Assembly (NCBI GenBank): GCA_049511715.1
Contig: JBEKXU010000020.1
Span: forward strand, 1 to 54,714
Reading direction: 5' to 3'
Source of the DNA: JBEKHT01 sp049511715
Lineage (GTDB): Bacteria > Chloroflexota > Anaerolineae > Anaerolineales > RBG-16-64-43
Length of the DNA stretch: 54,714 bases
Part shown: piece by piece, positions 37,413 through 44,601 of the stretch
Layout: the number at the start of each line of letters is the position of its first letter
Numbering within the stretch: position 1 is the stretch's first letter
Program-made: the position numbers and the translations under genes
Notes under the pieces: model-generated
What the model saw: the letters and a program-made list of their open reading frames with translations, nothing else
What the model was told of the DNA's origin: nothing
The model's database searches: none

Positions 37413-37567
37413 GGCGGCCTGCTCAAATTCAGTGATTTAGGATTTCATCATCCAACCTCGGATACTGAGCAAAGCGTTGGTTCCTATCCTCTTTCAAGAC
37501 CGCCCCCAGCCGACACCATGGTGAGGTGGCATCAGACGGCCTGTTTGCTCAGTCTCTCACATTGGAT

Positions 37568-37597
37568 TTGACCGTTCAGTCCCGTGACCTTTATAAT
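37568..37597 (+). promoter_or_regulatory. Strong promoter of the yqeY-pgpH-ybeY operon, predicted leaderless
   Basis: TTGACC (37568-37573), an 18-nt spacer and a consensus TATAAT (37592-37597). The ATG at 37605 follows after 7 nt, at the expected transcription start, and there is no Shine-Dalgarno. Confidence 0.75.
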
Positions 37598-37604
37598 CAA
37601 CGAG

Positions 37605-38051
37605 ATGTTGACTAAACAGGATCTGGAGCGATCGCTCAAGGATGCGCTGCGGGCGGGCGACGAGGTTCGCAAACGAACTCTGAGAATGGTGCTCTCCGCC
37701 ATACAGCTAGCCGAAGTCGAAAGGCGTGGGCCCCTGGACGATGCAGGTTTCCGATCCGTACTTCAGCGGGAGGTAAAGATCCGCCAAGAGACGATTGCGG
37801 ACGCGGAACGGGCTGGACGCACGGATATCGCCGATGATTCTCGGGCGGAACTTGAGTTCCTCAGGGAACTGCTACCTCCTCCTCTATCTCAAACGGAACT
37901 GGAGGCGCTTGCCAAGCAAGCCATACAGCAAACGCATGCCAGCGGAACAGCCGACATGGGAAAGGTGATGAAGGCGCTGCTTCCCTTGCTGGGGGGGCGC
38001 GCCGACGGTCGCGAGGCAAGTGATGCCGTCCGTAAGATACTCAGTAAATGA
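37605..38051 (+). CDS. yqeY: YqeY/GatB-like domain protein
   Basis: This is a 148-aa YqeY protein: helical N-domain LERSLKDALRAGDEVRKRTLRMVLSAI and a GatB-tail-like C-domain TADMGKVMKALLPLLGGRADGREASDAVRKIL. The family resembles the tRNA-binding tail of the GatB amidotransferase subunit; its function is unproven. The ATG at 37605 is chosen over a GTG at 37584, because the latter lies upstream of the -10 box. With the box ending at 37597, the mRNA should be leaderless. It overlaps pgpH by about 29 nt. Confidence 0.92.
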   Translation: MLTKQDLERSLKDALRAGDEVRKRTLRMVLSAIQLAEVERRGPLDDAGFRSVLQREVKIRQETIADAERAGRTDIADDSRAELEFLRELLPPPLSQTELEALAKQAIQQTHASGTADMGKVMKALLPLLGGRADGREASDAVRKILSK

Positions 38052-40212
38052 CCCCCCCGCCCGACTGGAAACCGCTCCCCTAGCCGTGACTAATCCCTCC
38101 GGAACCTCTCCAAGCCCTAGATTTCACGCCTTGTTGCATGGCCTGCCTCTAGGGTTGCTTGTGGTGGCCACGGCCGTTGCGTCGGCCCTCCTCCTTGTGT
38201 TGCCCATCATGCCTGGGGAGCGCTCGGTGTCGATCAACCTCGGCCAAGTGGCGGCTGAAGATGTCCTTGCCCCCCGCTCCGTGTCCTTCGTTAGCCAGGT
38301 CTTCACTAACCAAGCGCGGCAGCAAGCGGCCAGCCAAGTTCTTCCAGTCTATGATCCACCCGATCCAAGTATTGCCCGGCAGCAGGCCCAGAGTTTGGAC
38401 AGCGCTCTGGCCTACATCACGGGCGTCCGCGAAGATGGATACTCAACACCGGACGAGAAGGTCCAGGATCTTCTGTCCATGTCGCTGACTCATCTGGACG
38501 CAGGCGCGGCCTCACAAGTTCTCCAGTTGAGTGACGTGGACTGGCAACTCGTTCAAGCGCAATGCGCCTCCGTTCTCGAGCAAGTAATGCGCCAACAGAT
38601 TCGGCCCGATGATGTTGGCAATGCACGCGATTCCCTGCCAGCCTACGTGAGCCTGAGTTTGCCGGAAAGCGATGCCGTTCTGGTGGCCGCTGTCGTTCGC
38701 AACATGGTTGTCCCGAACAGTCTCTACAATAAAGCCAGCACGCAAGCGCTTCAGGCGGAGGCGGCCAGCAAGGTCGCCGCGGTCACTCGATCATTTGTAT
38801 CGGGCCAGGTGGTAATCCCTCGCGGAAAAGTAATCACCGCAGATGACCTGGAGGCGATCACGGCCCTGGGGCTCAACTCGAGCGGCCCAGACCTGCGGAC
38901 AAGCCTGAGCGTTGTCCTTGCGGTAGTGCTCATAACAACCCTCCTCTTGCTCTTCATGCGCACCTTGCGGGTGCGGCCCCCTCTGCGGTTTCGAGATGCT
39001 CTACTCTTGTCAGTCCTCTTTCTTCTGTTCACAGCCGGCGCGCGAACAATGATTCCAAGCCACACGGTACTGCCATTTCTCTACCCAGCGGCCGCTCTTG
39101 CGCTATCCCTGGCAGCACTCTTTAGCCCGGGTCTCGGCCTGTTCAGCAGCGTTCTGATCGGGGTCCTGATTGGGATAATTGCTGGGGGGAGGCTGGACCT
39201 AGCCCTGTTTGCGACTCTTGGTTCATTGACTGCGGTGCTTACCTTGGGCAAAGCAGAAAGACCGCTCAACTTCTTCCTGGCCGGGTTGGCCGCCTCGCTC
39301 GTTGGTATTGTTGTCGTGCTGATGACCTGGCTTATTCAGCCTTCATCGGACTTTGTCGGAATACTCACGCTGGCAGCAGCAAGCCTGGGCAATGGTCTGC
39401 TGTCGGGCAGCCTAGCGATCGTGCTTCTGCTACTGTCAGGCAGCCTGTTCGATATAACGACCAACATGCAGCTTCTTGAACTCTCCCGCCCCGATCAACC
39501 GCTTCTTCGGATGATTTTGCGGAACGCACCGGGCACATACCAGCACAGCTTGCAGGTAGCCAATCTGGCTGAGCATGCCGGGGAGGCTATCAACGCAAAC
39601 ACCCTTCTCTTGCGGGTTGGAGCTCTTTACCATGACGCAGGGAAAGCAACCAAGCCGAAATACTTCGTGGAGAATCAGGGGCCAGACGGGAACCCGCACG
39701 ATCAACTCGATCCGTCGACGAGCGCCAGGCTCATCATGCAGCACATAAGGGATGGCCTGGACTTGGCAAGGAAATACCACTTGCCAAGCCGGGTGAGAGA
39801 TCTGATCCCTGAACACCATGGCACATTGCGCACTAACTTCCAATACAATTTGGCGCTGAAAGCCGCCGGTGGGGAGGCTCTACGAGTGGACGAATCTCTG
39901 TACCACTACCCTGGGCCGCGCCCCCGTTCCAAGGAGGCTGCCCTTCTTATGCTGGCGGATGGGGTCGAGGCGAAGTTCCGGGCATTGGCGCCGAAAACCC
40001 CTGAAGAGATTGAGGCCCTAGTGAGGAATCTCATTGAGGACCGGCTAGCTCAACACCAGTTTGACGACACCGACCTGACCATGAAAGAACTTGAGCAGGT
40101 TCGACTAACGCTTACCGAGACGTTGCGAAGCAATCTCCACGTGCGGCTGAAGTATCCTGAGGACGAGGAAATCCATTTGTCCCCGCTGGCCTCCGATGTC
40201 GATCCGGACTAA
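38023..40212 (+). CDS. pgpH: 7TM-HD family cyclic-di-AMP phosphodiesterase-like protein
   Basis: This is a 729-aa member of the 7TMR-HD (PgpH) family. It has one N-terminal helix (about 37-60), a large outside domain (about 65-290) and a block of six to seven helices (about 295-475). A cytoplasmic HD domain follows, with the early His in GTYQHSLQVANLAEHAG (His508), the HD pair in YHDAGK (His537-Asp538), and IPEHHGT further on. The best-studied member, Listeria PgpH, hydrolyses c-di-AMP. The ATG at 38023 has GAGG about 8 nt upstream, inside yqeY. Co-transcription with ybeY matches the known order in many bacteria, where pgpH precedes ybeY. Confidence 0.94.
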   Translation: MPSVRYSVNDPPARLETAPLAVTNPSGTSPSPRFHALLHGLPLGLLVVATAVASALLLVLPIMPGERSVSINLGQVAAEDVLAPRSVSFVSQVFTNQARQQAASQVLPVYDPPDPSIARQQAQSLDSALAYITGVREDGYSTPDEKVQDLLSMSLTHLDAGAASQVLQLSDVDWQLVQAQCASVLEQVMRQQIRPDDVGNARDSLPAYVSLSLPESDAVLVAAVVRNMVVPNSLYNKASTQALQAEAASKVAAVTRSFVSGQVVIPRGKVITADDLEAITALGLNSSGPDLRTSLSVVLAVVLITTLLLLFMRTLRVRPPLRFRDALLLSVLFLLFTAGARTMIPSHTVLPFLYPAAALALSLAALFSPGLGLFSSVLIGVLIGIIAGGRLDLALFATLGSLTAVLTLGKAERPLNFFLAGLAASLVGIVVVLMTWLIQPSSDFVGILTLAAASLGNGLLSGSLAIVLLLLSGSLFDITTNMQLLELSRPDQPLLRMILRNAPGTYQHSLQVANLAEHAGEAINANTLLLRVGALYHDAGKATKPKYFVENQGPDGNPHDQLDPSTSARLIMQHIRDGLDLARKYHLPSRVRDLIPEHHGTLRTNFQYNLALKAAGGEALRVDESLYHYPGPRPRSKEAALLMLADGVEAKFRALAPKTPEEIEALVRNLIEDRLAQHQFDDTDLTMKELEQVRLTLTETLRSNLHVRLKYPEDEEIHLSPLASDVDPD

Positions 40213-40693
40213 TGTCTGGGGTCCCCGCGTGAGGATTGGGATCTACTGTGAGCCACGCTTTTCCGGGCTTGTTCCCCGGAACCATTTGCGATCATTGGCG
40301 CGGGAAACCCTGAAACTTGGAGGTGCACAGATCCCCTGCACACTCACCCTAGCCTTTCTCGGAGATGAGCAGCTTCGAGATCTCAACCAAGAGTTCCGCT
40401 CGGTCAGCCGGACTACCGACGTTCTATCTTTTCCATCGAGGACGCTCGACCCCGAAAGCAGAATTCCGCACCTCGGCGACGTAGTTATTTCGGTCCCAAG
40501 GGCAGAGAGCCAAGCCAAGCACGGACATCACGGGCTATCACAAGAACTTGACTTGCTTGTGGTCCACGGTGTGCTTCATCTTCTTGGATTTGACCATGAC
40601 ACGCGACCACGCAAGGCTCGAATGTGGCGGATTCAGATCGAAATCCTTCGTAAGGCGCGCGTCCAGCAGGGACCGAGTAAGGCAGCGAAATGA
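40196..40693 (+). CDS. ybeY: Endoribonuclease YbeY
   Basis: YbeY is the zinc RNase needed for 16S rRNA 3'-end processing and ribosome quality control. The 165-aa protein has the SRTTDVLSFPS motif, LGDVVIS and the zinc signature HGVLHLLGFDHD (His124, His128, His134). The ATG at 40196 overlaps the end of pgpH; a GTG at 40229 giving 154 aa is an alternative, and neither has a strong ribosome binding site. The usual downstream partners (diacylglycerol kinase, era) do not follow. Confidence 0.95.
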   Translation: MSIRTNVWGPRVRIGIYCEPRFSGLVPRNHLRSLARETLKLGGAQIPCTLTLAFLGDEQLRDLNQEFRSVSRTTDVLSFPSRTLDPESRIPHLGDVVISVPRAESQAKHGHHGLSQELDLLVVHGVLHLLGFDHDTRPRKARMWRIQIEILRKARVQQGPSKAAK

Positions 40694-41138
40694 GAGACCA
40701 ATCTGGAGTCGCGGAACCGTTCCCAAAGGGCTCCGGAAATTTCTCGTGAGCTTCCGAAGATGCATCTGGAGAATGACGACCCACGATCAGATCGCAACGC
40801 AATGCCCGAATTCTCCTATAGACAGCGGCCTCGATAGTCCTGGCGGTCTTTTGAGTCGGCCCCCTTCCGGGGGAACGCGGGCTTTTGTCTCTGACCATGG
40901 GAGTAGTCCTTCAGGCAAGACTTATGCACACATGTGCTGAGGAACTTGGGGACCTCGTTTCTTCGGAGAAGAACCCTCGGGCCCCCAAGGCCAGGGACAC
41001 TGAAGCTGAGGTTGTCATGGTTGCATTGATTGCTTCAGTGCCAGCAGGCTTGACCGTCTTCGACGCCCCTAGCTATGCCCTTTGCGTCTCTGATGCGGCC
41101 TCTGGATTCGAAAGACCGGGAACTGAAGGAGATCACAA
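40694..41138. other. Gene-free stretch
   Basis: No domain is recognised. A C5/G5 stem followed by a short T-run at about 40858-40889 could act as a weak terminator for the ybeY operon. Confidence 0.4.
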
Positions 41139-42026
41139 TTGAAGGACGCCTTTCGATTTGGAACCGTGGGAAGTCCTCATTCGACCCCCAAGAAACCCGG
41201 TGGGACGGTCGGAGGGATCCTACGCACCGCCGAGCTTGGCTTGGGTGCGCTGGAGCTGGCTTGGGTTCAATCCGTTCGGGTCAGCGAAGAAACCTGCGAG
41301 TCCATCCGGCAGGTTGCAATCCAACAAGGGATCAAACTGAGTGTTCACGCCCCATATTTCATTAATCTGAACGCATCAAGGCAGGAATGGCCAAGAAGTC
41401 GCAAGCGTCTAATGGATGCCGCCAACTACGGTCACTTGGCGGGCGCGACTGATATCGTTTTCCACCCTGGGTCATACTTCGGGGGTGAACCTACGAAGGT
41501 CCTGGAAGTCGTGCTACCTCGACTTCGCGCTTGCGTCGAGGAGCTGCGCAGGAATGGAAACGACGTAATCCTCCGCCCCGAAACGATGGGGAAGAGCGCG
41601 ATGCTCGGCTCGCTGGAAGATGTTCTCATCATGAGCAAAGAGATTGAGGGGGTGCGACCCTGCCTGGATTTTGCCCACCTCCACGCGCGCCCTGGGGATG
41701 GTTCCATTAACTCCTACGGGGAATGGCAGGGAGTCTTGAAACGTGTCGACCTTGTCCTAGGGGGTCGTGCGCTGAAGGAACTGCACATTCACCTTTCTGG
41801 AATCGAGTACGGTCCCAAGGGGGAAAGGAACCACTTGCCGCTTAAGGATGCTGACATACGCGTGCGCGAATTGCTCAAGGTGTTCTTGGACCTGGATTGC
41901 GGAGGAAGAATTCTGTGTGAAAGCCCGGTCCTCGAGAACGACGCATTGGCCCTTCTAAGGCAATGGAACAGGCTCATGAGACCATTGGGAGAGCCTGCGC
42001 GGCCTATTCTCCATCGCCAAATCTGA
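41139..42026 (+). CDS. Endonuclease IV-like TIM-barrel protein (AP endonuclease family 2)
   Basis: This is a 295-aa protein starting at a TTG preceded by GAAGGAG. Metal-site motifs of endonuclease IV appear in order: SVHAPYFINLN, IVFHPGSYFG, ILRPETMGKSAMLGS, CLDFAHLHAR, and HIHLSGIEYGPKGERNHLPL. These ligand a trinuclear zinc centre in Nfo, which cuts 5' of abasic sites in DNA. The protein is nearer to the shorter archaeal-style members than to E. coli Nfo. A sugar-phosphate isomerase role cannot be excluded, but the motif set favours a DNA repair enzyme. A hairpin terminator follows. Confidence 0.85.
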   Translation: MKDAFRFGTVGSPHSTPKKPGGTVGGILRTAELGLGALELAWVQSVRVSEETCESIRQVAIQQGIKLSVHAPYFINLNASRQEWPRSRKRLMDAANYGHLAGATDIVFHPGSYFGGEPTKVLEVVLPRLRACVEELRRNGNDVILRPETMGKSAMLGSLEDVLIMSKEIEGVRPCLDFAHLHARPGDGSINSYGEWQGVLKRVDLVLGGRALKELHIHLSGIEYGPKGERNHLPLKDADIRVRELLKVFLDLDCGGRILCESPVLENDALALLRQWNRLMRPLGEPARPILHRQI

Positions 42027-42055
42027 GGGTGAGGCACGAAACAGCCATCAGCCAC

Positions 42056-42083
42056 ACGACCCAGGCCATTGGACCTGGGTCGT
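42056..42083. terminator. Hairpin between convergent endonuclease and kinase-like genes
   Basis: ACGACCCAGG and CCTGGGTCGT form a perfect 10-bp stem with an 8-nt loop, followed by TTCGG on the plus strand. It lies between two convergent stop codons and could end transcription from either side, though the T-tract is poor. Confidence 0.65.
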
Positions 42084-42145
42084 TTCGGTACTCTTGCGGC
42101 CTGCTTTCATGGTCACTGGAACTAGTCGGAACCTCTCTTCTCCCT

Positions 42146-43462
42146 TCACACCCTCTTGAACAAGTTCTCGCGGGGCTGGGTCACGATCTGTTCCGGGATT
42201 GCGCCAGCTGGTAGCCAAATAGTGAAGGTTGAACCCTCCCCGACCGCACTTTCAACCTCAATCCTTCCGCCGTGTCTCTCGATGACCTTCCGGCTAATAG
42301 TCAATCCCAAACCCATCCCAGAATTCTCGGCAATCCTTGCTGCCCTCCCTCGGTAAAAAGCCTCAAAGATGTGCCCAAGCTCCTCATGGGCCACCCCATA
42401 ACCAGAGTCCGAGACCCTCACTACTACCCAGGTTCCTCCAACCCGGAAGCGGGGCTCGACAGCCACGCTTATCCTGCCCCCTCTAGGCGTGTATTGAAGA
42501 GCGTTGGTAAGCACATCTGCGAGGGCCTGTTTGATCATTTCCAGATCACCACTGACCGGTGGGCACAAAGGGTCGACGCGAAGGCGGAGAAGCTGTCCCT
42601 GGGACCTAGCAAGACCTTCCGTTGAAGCGACGATTTCGTGAGCCAGTACCGAGAGATCAAAGGTTGTCTGATCGGGTTCAATCTTGGCTACTTGCGCCCG
42701 GCCAAGGGTTAGCATCTCCTCCACCATTGACTGTAATTGCTTTGTTTCACGGCTCAGCACCTCCGCGTAGTTGCGTGCTCGCTCTGGATGTTCACAGATA
42801 AGGTCAAGGTACAGTTCGAGAGTCGTTAGAGGGGTGCGGAGCTTTTGGCCAAAGGTCACAGTCTGTTCTGACGACTCGCGGGCCTCGTGTTGGGTCCTTT
42901 GGACAGAGCCAAGAAGCTCTTGAACTTGGCCCATCAATTCAATTCGAGTCTTCTCAAGCGCCTCGCGCAGCTCGGAGTTCTCTATTGCAAGAGCCACCTG
43001 AGGTGCAAGGAGTGCACCCATGTCCAGGGAGCCTTCTCCCGCCTCATATCTTTCATCCAGCCAAAGAAATGCCATTGCCCCGAGTACCTTCCCGTCCCAT
43101 ACCAGGGGGAGAAAGAGCGCGGCGCGTACCTTTGTTTCAATCCAATCAGGCCCCAATTCAGACCGGGTCAAGCGAGCTGGGGACCGGGAGTCAATCACTC
43201 TGTCCAGAATGGAATTGATCGAATGGGGGACCCCAAGGCTTTGGGGAGCATCGGGAATCGATCCGGACAGAACGAGATTCCTCTCACCTTGCAGCAAGTA
43301 AATCTGCGACACATCTGCGCCCACCGCCCGCCCAGCCATGCGCAGGACGTCCGAAAGTGCGGGCGCCACATCCAGGGTGAGGCTCGCCATCTTGAGGAGC
43401 CCAGAGTTGAAACTGGGAGGCAGATTCAGGCCTCCCTCTGAGATTTCTGGGGTGTTATCCAC
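42146..43462 (-). CDS. GAF-histidine-kinase-like protein lacking the phospho-acceptor His
   Basis: From the GTG at 43462 this is 438 aa; the frame stays open to 43606, so the start is uncertain. A GAF domain (about 28-165) and a coiled coil (about 160-200) are followed by a HisKA-like segment and an intact HATPase_c domain: N-box DVLTNALQYTP, G1 DSGYG (352-356) and G2 GMGLGL (382-387). The H-box reads GQKLRTPLT instead of SHELRTPLT, so the acceptor His is Gln206 and the adjacent acidic residue is Lys. ATP may be bound, but classical autophosphorylation should be impossible. There is no membrane segment. It is last in the minus-strand peptide region; no response regulator is adjacent. Confidence 0.88.
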   Translation of the reverse strand: MDNTPEISEGGLNLPPSFNSGLLKMASLTLDVAPALSDVLRMAGRAVGADVSQIYLLQGERNLVLSGSIPDAPQSLGVPHSINSILDRVIDSRSPARLTRSELGPDWIETKVRAALFLPLVWDGKVLGAMAFLWLDERYEAGEGSLDMGALLAPQVALAIENSELREALEKTRIELMGQVQELLGSVQRTQHEARESSEQTVTFGQKLRTPLTTLELYLDLICEHPERARNYAEVLSRETKQLQSMVEEMLTLGRAQVAKIEPDQTTFDLSVLAHEIVASTEGLARSQGQLLRLRVDPLCPPVSGDLEMIKQALADVLTNALQYTPRGGRISVAVEPRFRVGGTWVVVRVSDSGYGVAHEELGHIFEAFYRGRAARIAENSGMGLGLTISRKVIERHGGRIEVESAVGEGSTFTIWLPAGAIPEQIVTQPRENLFKRV

Positions 43463-43512
43463 AGATTTGGTTCTCTCAGGCGTCGGGGTTACTGGGTACC
43501 CCCGTGCCTCCT

Positions 43513-43551
43513 GCTTGCTGGGCGCGCCACCCCCCATGGCGCGCCCCAAGC
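43513..43551. repeat. Long GC-rich inverted repeat upstream of the kinase-like gene
   Basis: GGGCGCGCCA (43520-43529) and TGGCGCGCCC (43537-43546) pair perfectly around a 7-nt C-rich loop. GCTTG/CAAGC extends the stem to 15 bp with a 2-nt bulge. Each arm contains the palindrome GGCGCGCC. If the kinase-like gene starts at 43462, the structure lies in its leader about 50 nt before the start. Confidence 0.8.
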
Positions 43552-43734
43552 AATCAGTCAACCACTCGTTCTCATGTCCTACATTCCTGCACGCCGGAAT
43601 CAACAAGAGTTCTTTTCACACGTATGACCTAGTCTTCCATCAACTACTTCCCGCCTCTGTTGTGTCTCTCGCCAAAAAGGGCTCAGGAAGAAACCAGTTC
43701 CAACAAAGGGGGTCAGCGAAAGACATCGGATACG

Positions 43735-44028
43735 TTAGCGTGATTGAGGAACTCCGTTTGGCTCGCGGACACCCCAGACGAACGAGTTCGCATTCGGAGC
43801 CCACTGGGGGACTGCTCCCCTACTCTGGCCGGCGACTATCAAGCGATCGACCGCGGCGGCAAACTCCGGCAATGCCTCAGCCCGGATCGCCATCACCGAG
43901 CCCTTTTCCTCTGAGCTCAGATCGTAAGCCTTGAGCAGTTCCCCGCGGCACTCGCCAAGTACCCCCGCGCAGAACTGTTCGCTCACCACTGCCTTCCCAA
44001 CAAGTCGGTTCAATCCTGCTGCTGACAT
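43735..44028 (-). CDS. Small protein resembling NHLP-clan (Os1348/Franean1_4349) RiPP precursors
   Basis: This is a 97-aa protein with GGAGG just before its ATG. Residues 4-60 follow the pattern of the Os1348/Franean1_4349 NHLP-clan leaders: a helix (LNRLVGKAVVSEQFCAGVL), then LLKAYDLSSEEKGSVMAI, then an alternating hydrophobic helix EFAAAVDRLIV. The C-terminal 35 residues are different in kind, rich in Pro, Asn, Gly and Trp (VPQWAPNANSFVWG), as a core peptide would be. I match the family by pattern, not by search. It lies 38 nt behind the repeat peptide gene on the same strand, so the two are probably one transcript. Confidence 0.68.
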   Translation of the reverse strand: MSAAGLNRLVGKAVVSEQFCAGVLGECRGELLKAYDLSSEEKGSVMAIRAEALPEFAAAVDRLIVAGQSRGAVPQWAPNANSFVWGVREPNGVPQSR

Positions 44029-44066
44029 TCCGCCTCCGAAGTGATGGATCGGTCGCGCCCGGGCAA

Positions 44067-44264
44067 TTAGCTACCACTGCCACTCGGCGGCACGCAGCTG
44101 CCACTCCCGCTCGGCGGAATGAAACTGCCACTCCCCGACGGTGGCACGTGGCTGCCACTCCCGCTCGGCGGCACAAAGCTCCCGCTCCCGCTCGGGGGCA
44201 TGAAGCTCCCACTGCCAGACGGCGGTGTCCTAAATTGACCGAGGGTACTGTGCCTGCTGTTCAT
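44067..44264 (-). CDS. 65-aa peptide made of six PPSGSGS repeats (candidate multi-core peptide)
   Basis: The ATG at 44264 has AAGGAGG 7 nt upstream, a strong ribosome binding site. The first 11 residues (MNSRHSTLGQF) form a short head without a signal peptide. The rest is six perfect-length 9-residue units: RT, FM, FV, HV, FI or CV followed by PPSGSGS, the last ending the protein. The first position varies (R/F/H/C), the second is T, M, V or I, and PPSGSGS is invariant. Only one Cys is present. I know no family with this repeat. The regular units suggest a precursor cut into several similar short peptides, or a repeat structural/secreted peptide. It lies between a large regulator and an NHLP-like gene on one strand. 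Confidence 0.8.
   Translation of the reverse strand: MNSRHSTLGQFRTPPSGSGSFMPPSGSGSFVPPSGSGSHVPPSGSGSFIPPSGSGSCVPPSGSGS
44070..44231 (-). repeat. Six tandem 27-nt coding units
   Basis: Six in-frame units of exactly 27 nt encode xxPPSGSGS. The units differ at many third positions and at serine codons, so the repeat is protein-level rather than a fresh DNA duplication. Confidence 0.93.
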
Positions 44265-44601
44265 CGTGGGCCTCCTTGAATGAAAGTGCAAGACTGTTGC
44301 CAATACTTTACCGACACAATCTCGACGTGAAGATTACGACGCAACAAAAGCGCAACGAACGCCCGTTCTAGCCAAAGGCCTATGACTCCAACCAACCATC
44401 ACATGCCGCAATTGCCCAATTCTGGCACAACCGGCCAAGGGCCTCATATTTCCTCAGCCAGGGAAAGTCGCCAGTTTTTCTCCTATATCCGGAATCTGTC
44501 ACTTGGGGCGTGTCGTCTCGGGGGTGTGCCAAGATAAAGACTATGGGACCAGAGGGGGTATGGCCTTGCCGGAGAGCCCACCTCCGGCACAGTCTTGGGG
44601 G
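44265..44601. other. Intergenic region between the regulator and the repeat peptide gene
   Basis: This 337-nt space has no gene. It should hold the promoter of the peptide genes (minus strand), but no box pair with good spacing is seen. Near the regulator end is an inverted repeat (44568-44588). Confidence 0.45.
44568..44588. repeat. 7-bp inverted repeat just after the regulator gene
   Basis: GCCGGAG / CTCCGGC with a 7-nt loop, 14 nt past the regulator stop codon on the minus strand. No T-tract follows, so it is either a weak terminator or a protein-binding site. Confidence 0.5.

Noticed and set aside
44070..44231. Direct repeats that could suggest a CRISPR array
   Set aside because: The units are contiguous 27-nt coding repeats without spacers and keep one reading frame.
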